Below are positions 9,733 through 18,700 of a stretch of DNA of 64,000 nucleotides, one piece after another (the stretch's first letter is position 1; each line of letters begins with the position of its first letter). The position numbers and the translations under genes were made by a program. Source of the stretch: UTCHB3 sp008363265. GTDB lineage: Bacteria > Bacteroidota > Ignavibacteria > Ignavibacteriales > Ignavibacteriaceae. Location: positions 1 through 64,000 of the forward strand of contig BTUW01000009.1 of assembly GCA_045863055.1 (NCBI GenBank), given 5' to 3'. The notes below the pieces were generated by a model. The model ran no database searches and was not told where the DNA came from. It saw nothing but the letters and a program-made list of their open reading frames with translations.

Positions 9733-10098
9733 ATGAAAACAATCAAATATTTCAGTCTGTTTATTGCACTTTTGGGAGTGCTAAGTATCAATCTCTATTC
9801 TCAAGGGCATGACCATTCCCACTCGAACGATAAAAATGCTCATAATAAAAATGGAATGACAGAAAAAATGGGCAACAAAAAGGAGTCTGTCGATAAAAAT
9901 CCATTGATCAGAAAAGGTGTTATTGATCTAAAGTCGATTGATAAAAATAAAGACGGCAAAGTTTATCAAGATCAGATGGATTGGAATGTGATTTCAGATG
10001 AACCAGGAAAATGCCCGATCTGCAAGATGGAACTTAAGCAAGTAACGCTAAAAAAAGCTAAAGAAAACCTGACTAAAAACGGGTTTAAAGTTAAATAA
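9733..10098 (+). CDS. Exported His-rich metal-binding protein with CPICKM motif
   Basis: 121 residues with a signal peptide (about 1-23), a His-rich segment GHDHSHSNDKNAH (25-37), an EF-hand-like DKNKDGKVYQD stretch (70-80) and a C-terminal PGKCPICKMEL (91-101), a shortened form of the metal-binding motif in the preceding cusB-like protein. It probably acts as a periplasmic metal scavenger or chaperone that hands metal to the adaptor. It lies 21 bases after cusB, with an ATG preceded by GGAG. Function is inferred from motifs and place. Confidence 0.75.
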   Translation: MKTIKYFSLFIALLGVLSINLYSQGHDHSHSNDKNAHNKNGMTEKMGNKKESVDKNPLIRKGVIDLKSIDKNKDGKVYQDQMDWNVISDEPGKCPICKMELKQVTLKKAKENLTKNGFKVK

Positions 10099-10134
10099 CA
10101 ATTCTATTTATATTTCAAAAGCAAGATCAAACAA

Positions 10135-10689
10135 ATGAAAACCTCAATAAAATTCTTTTTATATTCATTAAGTATTCCGGTTCTCCTGGTTCTGACGGGA
10201 TGCACAGAAATGAGTTCTGATCTCCACGATTCTCTCACGAATTCATCTTCAAATTTTACGGTTTCTCCAACTGATAATCAAGCAGGTGTCCCCGTAGATC
10301 AGAAGATTGAAATACGGTTCTCAGAGCCCGTTGACCCCCTCTTGGTGGAAAGTAATCTCCATCTCATTTCAGAGCTCGAATTTGCTGATTCAAATTGTCG
10401 TTTTGACTCATTGATGAATCATTCAAATATGGGTATGGCGATGATGGATACAATGAAAATGAATCACATGAGTCAGTTTCACTCTGCCGGTGGAAGATTT
10501 ACCTGGTCTGATGGCAATAAACTGTGCACTTTTACCCCTGATTCATTATTAAAACCAAATACAAACTATATGATACATATTGGTAGAGGCATGATGCAAT
10601 CAGGAAATATGGGAGGTATGGGGAATATGGGTGGACATGGAGGTTCCGTTCAGCAAGGACAAATGCTGCTCCATTTCAAAACCAAATGA
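10135..10689 (+). CDS. Lipoprotein with Ig-like domain and Met/His-rich loops
   Basis: 184 residues. Signal peptide with lipobox LTGC (Cys23). Residues about 37-184 resemble a bacterial Ig-like (Big_5) domain: VSPTDNQAGVPVDQKIEIRFSEPV at the start and a PNTNYMIHI strand near the end. Two insertions are very rich in Met and His (MNHSNMGMAMMDTMKMNHM and SGNMGGMGNMGGHGG), as in periplasmic Cu/Ag-binding proteins such as SilE, PcoE or CopC-like folds. Last-but-one gene of the metal island. Copper or silver binding at the cell surface is inferred. Confidence 0.72.
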   Translation: MKTSIKFFLYSLSIPVLLVLTGCTEMSSDLHDSLTNSSSNFTVSPTDNQAGVPVDQKIEIRFSEPVDPLLVESNLHLISELEFADSNCRFDSLMNHSNMGMAMMDTMKMNHMSQFHSAGGRFTWSDGNKLCTFTPDSLLKPNTNYMIHIGRGMMQSGNMGGMGNMGGHGGSVQQGQMLLHFKTK

Positions 10690-10841
10690 TGGTCAGTTGA
10701 TCGTGGGTACTATTAATTGGAAATGTAATAACTAAACTCTTCCTGTATGCCTGATGGCGTGAATCACAAGATACGATATTGGACATACCGGATAATAATT
10801 GAGCATCAATTAGGAAATCTGTAACCCAAAGGAAAACCCAA

Positions 10842-11393
10842 ATGAAAACGATAATCCTGTTAATTGTAATTTCATCTTTGCTTTTTGAAGGATGCATGAT
10901 GGGAATGATGGGAGGCATGGAGCATGGAAGTCAGGGGAACCAAAATTCACGGATGAATCCCGGAATCAAGGAGGTACTTGTTTCGAATTATAGCCTTGTA
11001 GCCGAATTTCCTGCGCTTGTGTTAAACGGACAAATCAATTATACACTTAACATATTTGACCGGGAAACGAAACAAAACATTGATTCGGCAGAGGTTTGGT
11101 TTATAACAAGTGACGAAAACAAACAAGGTGATTTTTCACAAACAAAACTTAATCAGAATCTCACCGGTGAATATTCCGCTTCCTATACACTTCAGAATCA
11201 AGATTCAAAACTCATCGGCTTTAAAATCTACTCAATTAATGGCGAGCAGTTTCAAATCCCGATAGAAATATTCACTGAACAGCAAGCCATGATGGATCAC
11301 GGTGAACAATCCGGAATATTGGGTTATATGCCATATATGATAGGCGGTGTGGTCATGATGGGCGGGATGATGTTCCTGTTAATGAGTAGATAA
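10842..11393 (+). CDS. Met-rich lipoprotein with C-terminal membrane helix
   Basis: 183 residues. Lipobox FEGC (Cys18) followed at once by MMGMMGGMEHGS, a Met/His cluster; a beta-rich middle (residues 45-145, possibly Ig-like, similar to YtkA-type domains); and a hydrophobic Met-rich C-terminal helix (GYMPYMIGGVVMMGGMMFLL). Having both a lipid anchor and a C-terminal helix is odd. The 152 bases before it show no gene and no clear promoter. It probably belongs to the metal-handling set; its role is not known. Confidence 0.65.
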   Translation: MKTIILLIVISSLLFEGCMMGMMGGMEHGSQGNQNSRMNPGIKEVLVSNYSLVAEFPALVLNGQINYTLNIFDRETKQNIDSAEVWFITSDENKQGDFSQTKLNQNLTGEYSASYTLQNQDSKLIGFKIYSINGEQFQIPIEIFTEQQAMMDHGEQSGILGYMPYMIGGVVMMGGMMFLLMSR

Positions 11394-11483
11394 GGTTTTT
11401 CCGCCTGAAAATTGACAACCTAACGAACAAAATCTTTAAAGTTGTCTTCCAAAAAAATAGTGCAACTATAAGGAGAAGTAACG

Positions 11484-12165
11484 GTGCTCATCTTGGAAGA
11501 ATGGATGGCTGTAAAAGTACTGCATAAGAAGCACCCGGAGATGAGTCTTCGGGAGATAGGTCGTCTGGCAAGGGGTTCCCTTCCGGATACAGACCGACAA
11601 CGCTTCTGTTTTCATAACCCGTGCATCCGCCAAGAACTTCAAGATAAATGTCCACTACGCCTCTCTGGCAGCACACTACGGGTTCAAAGTAACAAGATCA
11701 CTTCCGGGCCATCCCTGGAGCAAGGGGAAGGTTGAGAACTCCAATCAGTATCTCGAGGATCATTTTATAGCGGGTAACGAGTACTTCACATTTGAAGAGT
11801 TCCTGCGTCTACTAAAGGAGTTCCAGCAGAGGGTCAACGACCGCGTTCACTCAACAACAAAGCGTATCCCCTCGGAGATGATACAGGAAGAGAGGGGTTC
11901 ATTCCTCCCCCTGCCTGAGAGGGATTTTGTCAGTCTCAGGGAAGATATCCTCCGACGGAATGTTCTCTTACGGTGGTAACTAGTATTACGTTCCCCTTGA
12001 GTACGCTAACAGACACGCCTGGATAAGGGTATCGAGAGGATACTTCATCGAGGTACACTCCGAAAAAGGGAGACTGATAGCATGTCACAGAACATCCACC
12101 GGGAAGCACGAAGTGATAATCAACAAGGATCACTTTGCCCCGAGATTACACCACCCGCGTGCAGC
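11484..12165 (+). pseudogene. istA: Degenerate IS21-family IstA transposase
   Basis: Remnant in pieces. From a GTG at 11484 after AAGGAG, about 30 codons match the IstA start (EEWMAVKVLHKKHPEMSLREIG). An internal deletion near 11575 then joins this, in another frame, to the integrase-core C-terminal half (from 11581: FRIQTDNASVFITR ... GHPWSKGKVENSNQYLEDHF ... VHSTTKRIPSEM), which stops at 11979. A further shift gives the last domain (YYVPLEYANRHAWIRVSRGY ... GKHEVIINKDHFAP). No istB follows. The sequence breaks off near 12165 where the next transposase remnant begins. Confidence 0.75.
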
Positions 12166-12380
12166 AACAGTGCTGAGACCATACTGTTGACCGGGGAGTT
12201 GGGCCGGCTCTCTTTATCAGAGTAAAGTGGAGCAAAGTCCTCCTCCCTTATCCTGCAGAAGATCAGTTCATAGAACTTGTACTCCTCGGAGTCCATAATC
12301 TCCTTGCGCATCGAATCCTTGATCACATTTTGGAATCCGAAGAGACCGGGTTGCTTGTGTTTGTGGTTTTTTCTGAACAT
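12162..12380 (-). pseudogene. Truncated IS1182-type transposase, N-terminal fragment
   Basis: Starts at 12380 on the minus strand: MFRKNHKHKQPGLFGFQNVI ... KFYELIFCRIREEDFAPLY ... RPNSPVNSMVSALLL, the N-terminal (DUF772-type) part of IS1182-family transposases. After LLL (about 12162) the similarity ends and the frame runs into the IstA remnant. About 73 residues remain of an expected 400-500. One element inserted into or recombined with the other, then decayed. Confidence 0.7.
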
Positions 12381-12798
12381 TGGGCAGTGATAATTGTTAT
12401 GTTTACTACCTCAATATACGAATAAAAACAATGCTATCTTATTGTATTACATATACTTACAGCTATTTAAACATCTCTTTAGCACACAATAACAAACTTC
12501 CCCGGTAACAACTATCAATATCTTTGTGACCTTTTTAGAGTGGACTAGTTAGTGGTAAATTTATCTTCACCACGAAGACACGAAGGCACAAAGAGGTTCT
12601 AATAGACCGCGGATGACGCGGATCAACGCGGATTTTTTAGAGGACGCAGATACACACAGAGTATACGGATAGACGCGGATTTTGTTAATAAATGTTTCCG
12701 CTCCGAAGGAGTGAGATGTCGGTAGTATTGAAGGCTCTTTCGTAAGCGCCCTGAAAGGGGTGCAATGTTTGTTGGATTGGCACAAAGTTCAGATGGGG

Positions 12799-12928
12799 TT
12801 GGCCTAAGGAAAAGCGCGAGAAAGAATTTCCGGCGGTCGGAGCGTGAAAGGGAAAATCTGTTTGAGCGAAGCGAGTTATTTTCCCTTTAGCGAAGACACC
12901 GGGAATTCAGCGCTTTTTCTTAGCCATT
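12799..12928. repeat. Large imperfect palindrome
   Basis: Outer arms TAAGGAAAAGCGC (12805) plus AATTTCCGGCGGT match the reverse complement of ACCGGGAATTCAGCGCTTTTTCTTA (12898-12922). Inside are perfect 11-base arms AAAGGGAAAAT (12847-12857) and ATTTTCCCTTT (12878-12888). RNA or single-stranded DNA could fold into one long hairpin. It may be a REP- or MITE-like unit; no transposase is attached. Confidence 0.6.
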
Positions 12929-12929
12929 T

Positions 12930-12957
12930 CCCCTCTTGCCTTGGAAGGCGAGAGGGG
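12930..12957. repeat. 13-base inverted repeat
   Basis: CCCCTCTTGCCTT, a two-base GG loop, then AAGGCGAGAGGGG: a 13-base stem with one mismatch, directly after the large palindrome. No T-run follows on the plus strand, so it is not a typical terminator. Confidence 0.6.
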
Positions 12958-12960
12958 ATT

Positions 12961-13008
12961 AAGGGGAGAGTGGTTCGAAAAAGAAAGGGGAGAGTGGTTC
13001 GAAAACAA
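12961..13008. repeat. 24-base tandem duplication, two copies
   Basis: AAGGGGAGAGTGGTTCGAAA occurs at 12961 and again 24 bases later, nearly identical over the whole unit. Confidence 0.7.
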
Positions 13009-13020
13009 CTCCTGAAATTG

Positions 13021-13045
13021 TTGTTCGGAACTATCAACCGAACAA
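13021..13045 (-). terminator. Hairpin at the 3' end of the SpmAB-like gene
   Basis: TTGTTCGG (13021-13028) and CCGAACAA (13038-13045) pair around a 9-base loop. The hairpin overlaps the stop codon of the minus-strand gene. No strong T-run follows, so termination is uncertain. Confidence 0.4.
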
Positions 13046-14626
13046 TAACCTCACAATAAACACCGCGGCAAGAAGTCCTGTTACATCGGCGATCAGGCCG
13101 GCGGGGAGGGCGTGGCGTGTCCTCTTCACATTTACGGAGCCGAAATAGACGGCGAGGACATAAAATGTAGTCTCGGTACTGCCGAAGAAGGTGGAGACCA
13201 TAAGGCCGAGGAGAGAATCGGGTCCGTGCGTTTTGATTATCTCTGTCATGATGGCGATGGAGCCGCTTCCGGAGAGGGGACGCATCAAAGCCATCGGAAG
13301 TGCCTCGGCCGGCATGCCGACGAGATTTGTGACCGGCGAGAGCATCCAGACAAGCAGATCCATACCGCCGCTGGCGCGGAAGATACCGATGGCCATAAGC
13401 ATAGCCACGAGGTAGGGGATGATCCTTAATGCGACATTGAATCCTTCCTTCGCTCCCTCAACGAAAACTTCGTAAACCTTCACTTTCTTGTACATCCCGA
13501 TCCCGACAAAGAGGAAGATGATCACGGGGATGGCGAAAGCTGAAAGGGCATCGATCACGGTTTTGAGCGTGCCGGTGTTGACACCCAGTGAGTTTAGATC
13601 AACCGTTCCCGATACAAAAAGCCAGATCAAAAGTGCGAGGACAGGAAGAACGAACAAGGCCTTCTTTGCTACCGCGCCGAGGAATTTTAAACCTTCGGAG
13701 CGGTTGGAGGAGAACTTCTCAAGAGTTTTAACGGCAATTAGGCCCGCGGTTGTGGCGCATGCTGAAGCAAACAAAGAAGTACCGATTATCACGGCCGGCT
13801 GGGTGCTACCGGAGGCAGCCCTGATGGCGATGGCGGTTGCCGGAATAAGTGTCATACCCGCGGTGTTGATCGCGAGGAATGTACACATCGCGTTTGTGGC
13901 GGTTCCTTTTTCAGGGTTGAGCTTGTCCAGCTCTTCCATTGCCTTTAATCCGAATGGCGTCGCGGCGTTCGAAAGTCCGAGGAAGTTGGCCGATATGTTC
14001 ATGATGATCGAACCGATGGCGGGATGATCATGAGGCACATCGGGGAATAGCCTTTTGGTTATGGGACGCATTGCCGCGGCAATGTAATTTATAAGACCTG
14101 CTGCCTCGGCGATCTTCATAATTCCGAGCCACATCGCCATGATACCGACCAAACCGAGAGCGATCTCTACTGCGGTGCCGGCGAAACTTATTGCGGCGTT
14201 TGTGATATCCTTTATCTTCCTAAATGAGACCGGTTCAAGCAGAACTGATGCAGTGACCGTTTCACTCTTACCTTTGGCGAGTGTAACGGTGGCGGTAATA
14301 TCGTTCTCTTTGCCGCTCGCTTTTGCGATCTCCTTCAATACTTCGGCAGCGTCGTCGGGAACCTTGAACGAGACTCCGATCTCCTCTTTGGTCTGTTTTT
14401 CAAGGGGGATTGAAGCGGTCAGGGTTGTGTTGACGGCCACCCCGAAATGGCGGGAGAGAGTGACGGAGTCGAGCACCACTTCAGCTTTGCCATCGGCGGT
14501 TTCGGTTACAGTTACTGTTACGGGCACGCCGTTCTTGTGGCGGGAAGTGGCAGTATCCGCCGCGTCATAGTAAACGGCGGAAAGGAAACCAAGAAAGATC
14601 AGTATGGCCCAGATGTAATTGAGCAT
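13034..14626 (-). CDS. SpmA-SpmB fusion, nucleoside-recognition (Gate) membrane protein
   Basis: 530 residues. The N-terminal half carries a SpmA-type Gate domain (MKIAEAAGLINYIAAAMRPI, ISANFLGLSNAATPFGLKAM) and the C-terminal half a SpmB-type Gate domain (KEGFNVALRIIPYLVAMLMA, RPLSGSGSIAIMTEI, STFFGSTETTFYVLAVYFG). SpmA and SpmB are separate proteins in spore formers; fused forms occur in non-sporulating bacteria, where their transport substrate is not known. Between the first helix (residues 1-20) and the SpmA core lies a hydrophilic beta-rich insert (about 28-140), probably outside the cytoplasm. It lies 14 bases downstream of the amidase gene, likely in one operon. Confidence 0.85.
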   Translation of the reverse strand: MLNYIWAILIFLGFLSAVYYDAADTATSRHKNGVPVTVTVTETADGKAEVVLDSVTLSRHFGVAVNTTLTASIPLEKQTKEEIGVSFKVPDDAAEVLKEIAKASGKENDITATVTLAKGKSETVTASVLLEPVSFRKIKDITNAAISFAGTAVEIALGLVGIMAMWLGIMKIAEAAGLINYIAAAMRPITKRLFPDVPHDHPAIGSIIMNISANFLGLSNAATPFGLKAMEELDKLNPEKGTATNAMCTFLAINTAGMTLIPATAIAIRAASGSTQPAVIIGTSLFASACATTAGLIAVKTLEKFSSNRSEGLKFLGAVAKKALFVLPVLALLIWLFVSGTVDLNSLGVNTGTLKTVIDALSAFAIPVIIFLFVGIGMYKKVKVYEVFVEGAKEGFNVALRIIPYLVAMLMAIGIFRASGGMDLLVWMLSPVTNLVGMPAEALPMALMRPLSGSGSIAIMTEIIKTHGPDSLLGLMVSTFFGSTETTFYVLAVYFGSVNVKRTRHALPAGLIADVTGLLAAVFIVRLLFG

Positions 14627-14640
14627 CCGCGTTCTCCTGT

Positions 14641-15732
14641 TTAGTTCGCTTCGGGGGTTAGATTAATGATGAAGGGGAGATTGCTCAGCCCCGCCTTGTT
14701 GGTCACGATAACTTTAACTTCTGTTTCCCGCTTGAAGGCATCACCCAGATCAAGAGTGATTACATTGTTCGCAAATTTTATTTTTTCCACGGGAAGTGGT
14801 TCTTTATTGGCGAATGCCCTGATGTTCCACGGTTCAACGGGTTGCTTTGAATTGACCGCTATCTCAAGGGTTTTTTTCCCGCTTTTTATGGTGTTAGATT
14901 TCAGATTTAACGCAGGAACAGGCGCCCTAAAATACTTCCCAAGCCCTTTGAAGATACCCCAGGCCTCCATTTTATTGTACAGGGTGTCGGCGAGCCTGAT
15001 CTCTTCATTTAGGTTGGTGAAGAAGGAACATTCAACAAGGATCGCGGGCATGTTGATGGTTCTAAGTACCGCGAAACCGTCGCCGGGATAGATAAGATAG
15101 TCGGAAATGGTGCCGTCGAATGAGGCCAGACCCGCGGGCCGGCCCGTGTTGAAGGCGAGATCACGGTTAACGAACTTGGCCATGTCACGGTTCGAGGGGT
15201 GGTGTTCGTAGTCTTCCTCGGTGGCGTGGTAGTAAGTTGAAGTGTAGTTAGTGAACCTGTCGCTCGGTTTGCCGGGCGCGTTATGGTGAATTGAAATGAA
15301 GTATTGCGCGCCTGAATTGTTGGCCATCAACGGACGCTGTTTAAGCTCTACCGTCTGATCGGTTTCGCGTGACATGATCACTTTCGCGCCTGCTTTAACA
15401 AGCATTTCACGCAGGTACAGCCCCACTTTCAGGTTGATATCGGCCTCAGTTACCAGGCCGTTCGGACTTTTATTTTTCCTGTCACTTCCGCCGTGACCGG
15501 GATCGAGAAAAATCGTCTTTCCCGTGAAAGCGGAGGCGAATGAGGCAATAACCGAATCGTGTTTTGCGGCATCGGCGATGTCGGGCGGCACATCAAAGAG
15601 AGAGCACGCGCTGTTAGTGCTCTCCGAAACCGTGGCGCAGCCGGTAAAAAGAAAGACCGCTCCAAGTGGAACGGCCAAAAATGTGAAAAGTCTCGATAAA
15701 AATCTTCTGCTTGATCTCATTAATTGATTCAT
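14641..15732 (-). CDS. N-acetylmuramoyl-L-alanine amidase (Amidase_3), lipoprotein
   Basis: 363-residue zinc amidase that cleaves the peptide stem from MurNAc in peptidoglycan. A basic N-terminus and a lipobox (LFTGC) indicate a lipid-anchored periplasmic enzyme. Catalytic motifs: LDPGHGG (zinc His), TEADINLKV (zinc Glu), ISIHHNAPG (zinc His) and LVECSFFTN (catalytic Glu). A C-terminal domain of about 90 residues is Ig-like. The frame is open back to 15792, but the ATG at 15732 overlaps the upstream helicase stop (ATGA) and gives the better signal sequence. Likely cotranscribed with the helicase gene. Confidence 0.9.
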   Translation of the reverse strand: MNQLMRSSRRFLSRLFTFLAVPLGAVFLFTGCATVSESTNSACSLFDVPPDIADAAKHDSVIASFASAFTGKTIFLDPGHGGSDRKNKSPNGLVTEADINLKVGLYLREMLVKAGAKVIMSRETDQTVELKQRPLMANNSGAQYFISIHHNAPGKPSDRFTNYTSTYYHATEEDYEHHPSNRDMAKFVNRDLAFNTGRPAGLASFDGTISDYLIYPGDGFAVLRTINMPAILVECSFFTNLNEEIRLADTLYNKMEAWGIFKGLGKYFRAPVPALNLKSNTIKSGKKTLEIAVNSKQPVEPWNIRAFANKEPLPVEKIKFANNVITLDLGDAFKRETEVKVIVTNKAGLSNLPFIINLTPEAN

Positions 15733-18700
15733 TCTTGAAGTTCGTGCGCGAGGCACCGGCCCGTGTTGAAACTGAACCTGCACTCTCCGCAATGTGATGT
15801 GTTTTTGCTGAATTCGCCCGAAGCGAAAGAACCCCTTAACGCCGTTATCAGTGAATTGATCTTTTCCTCGACAGCCGACAATTCCGCGCGTGTGACCGTT
15901 TCAGGCTTCACCACCTCCGGATCGGAGAGGAAAACGAGCTGTAATTCGAATTTATCGACCGTTTTGTAGACCTGACTGCAGATGTACGCGTAGAACCTTA
16001 ACTGCTCGCGGTAACGGTCGAGCGAATGAGCGGGATCGCGGTCGGTCTTGTAATCAATTATTACGATCCTGTCCTCTAATATAACCAACTTGTCGATAAC
16101 TCCCATCAGGTAAAAGTCGCTATAACGAATGAAAAGTTCTTCCTCGTTGCGTGAGCCTGTATAGCCGGAAATCGTTTTTGCTGTCGCGGTCGCGAGGTAC
16201 TTTGTAAGAATCTCAACCGGGCGGCGGATCAGCGTATCCCTGCTTTTGGCGAGTGTTGGGTTATCTCCGATCAGGGAATCGGTAATCGCGGTTACAGTAG
16301 AGAGAAGTGTCGCGTCACCCGGAGCTGCCAGATATTCGTGGACGATAGTACCGATAGCGGCGCCAAGGTTTCCTGTTGGCGCGCTCGGGAGTTCACCCTC
16401 GTTTTTGGCCAAACCGTTGTCATCTGCGGGATCGTAGGGAGTTTCGGGCTCATCTTCCGGGGTCATGAAGAATTCTTCAAGCCCCGGGATGCCCGCGAGA
16501 CCTGAGATGTAGGTAAGGTAGTATTTGAATGGGCACTGATTAAATGTGAGGTATTTTGATGCGGAAATTATCTCTCCCGAATACTTTTTGCCGATGCTAT
16601 CCTTCATAACCACAGGTGTGACCGTTCCGGCTTTTTGGGGGGGCTGAAAGGATGGTGTCTCAGAATCCGGGGCGGTTTCGATAAGCTGAATTTTTATATC
16701 CACTTCTTCCAAAGTTTCTTCATGGTGTTTGTCATCCTCTGCATAAGCAATTGTCAGGGGTCCCGCGGTCAGAGGGAAATCCTCCTGAGGCAAAGAATCC
16801 CAGCCCATTCCTGTCATAAACATGGAAAGGAACGAGTTCTTGGTCACCTTATCAGACTTGACCGAGGCGGAAATGAAAAGGTTATTCGCCGCGCGTGTTA
16901 CCGCGACATAGAAAACCCGTTTTGCTTCTTCCAGTTCGACCTGGGATCTCAGATATCCTGCCATATCGTAGTGCATTGTGGGGACATTGGAAAAGTATAT
17001 ATCGCCTGTTTCGGAGACTTTGAAGATCAAACCCAGATCCTTGTGAAGAGCGAGGTCAATTTTGTTGTTGTTGTGAGACCCATCCGCGGCGTCGCCACAT
17101 CCGAAGAGATAGACCGTGGTGAACTCAAGACCTTTCGACTGATGGATGGTCATCAGTTTCACGCTGTTTTCCGAATCGGAGAAGGGAGCCTGGGATTCCT
17201 GATCTTCGGTGAGGATGAGATCAGAGAGCCACTCCCTGAAATCATGGATCGAGTTGAACCGGAAACTGTCGAAAGCCACCGATTGAGCTACCAGTTTCTT
17301 GATATTGGCAAGATTCTGTTTCGCACCGGGCCTCGCACTCATAACAGCGAGGTACGGGGTTCGTGAGAGCATGAAATCGATCACACGGTGGGGTCGTGCT
17401 TCTGCAGAAAGAAGGATCAGTTCGTTAAGTGTTTCGAAGGCAAAATGCTTACGGTCTGACTGTGGTCCGGCTATAAATCCCAACTTCTCGAAAGCTGTGT
17501 GTAAATCGACATTCGATATCTCAAGAATGTCCAAGTCGGAAAGTGAGAAAAAAGGTGACCGGAGTAGAGCGTAGAGATTAAAGTCATCTGCCGGATCGGC
17601 GAGGAAGTTGAAAACGAGCGCGATATCGGTAACCACCTGCTGTTGGTAGAACTGCTTGCCCCCCATCAGTTCATAGGGAATATCGAGAGCGGAAAGTGCC
17701 TTCTCGAGGTACGCAAAGTTTTTCCGTGTACGTGTGAGGACCGCGATAGTAAGGGGTTCTTTTTCCGTTTTGGATTTTTCTGAAAGCTCATGAAAATGCT
17801 TTTTCAGATGCGCGGCAAGCATTTCGGCTTCCTGTGTCCGGAGTGCATCCGCATATCCATTTTCCACCCGATTCAGGATCAGCCCAATTTCGCTGTCTGT
17901 ATATCTCTTTTTAATATCAAAGAAGAGGGTTTGCTCATAGTCGACCGCGTTGGTTATCTTCCGTTTCTTACCAAACTGTTCGTCAGTGCCATCGAGAAGG
18001 GGAACCCTCGATGAGAATACGGCCGGGAAAATATGATTTACAAAAGCTGTGAGCTCGCGTGTTAAGCGGAATGTGTGTCCCAGTATAACTGAGCCGCCGG
18101 CATTTCCTTCGATCTTGTCACGTGTGCGATCGAAAACGTTGAGGTCGGCATCCCTGAATCCGTAGATGCTCTGTTTTTTGTCGCCAACCACATAGAGATT
18201 GCCGACTGAAAGATCGTTGAGCAGTGGAAGGAAGATATCCAACTGGAGGTCGTTCGTGTCCTGATACTCATCGATCATAATGTACTTGAACTTGCCCGCG
18301 AGAGATTTTTTAACAGCAGGATTCCCGAGGATAACTGCCGCCAGAAGGAGCATGTCCTCAAAATCGATGCAGTTCAGGGCGTTCTTCTTCTCTGTGTACC
18401 GCGCGTTGATCAGGTTGTAATACTTTAGCAGAAGTGAGGAGTACTCAGCGTGAATTGCGAGTAACCTTTTTGTGTCTTCCGTATCCGCTTCTTTGTCAGG
18501 TTTGAAAAACTTTGTCAGGTTTGAGTGGAGGGTCTCGAGGTCACTCAGTACAACTGCATCCAGTCTGGTGCGTAATTTCTTTGTCAGGTACCCGTTAACC
18601 AGAATGGAATCACCTTTTTTTGTGGATATAATTCCCAACAATTGACAGAGGCTTACATACTTATCAACCGGATCGGAAACATTGAAGTAGTTTTCAATTA

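Larger units (their letters stand above)
12391..13033. other. Gene-free, repeat-rich boundary segment
   Basis: About 640 bases with no convincing gene. 12391-12560 is AT-rich and featureless. 12570-12690 carries short imperfect repeats (CACGAAGACACGAAGGCAC; several copies of a GACGCGGAT-like unit). 12690-12780 contains two CCGAAGGAGTG/CTGAAAGGGGTG-like units. The palindrome and tandem repeats listed separately fill the rest. Such sequences are usually dispersed many times in a genome. Confidence 0.55.

Noticed and set aside
12844..13059. 71-codon plus-strand frame
   Set aside because: It runs through the palindrome, the hairpin and the tandem repeat and into the 3' end of the opposite gene; no ribosome site or protein-like composition.
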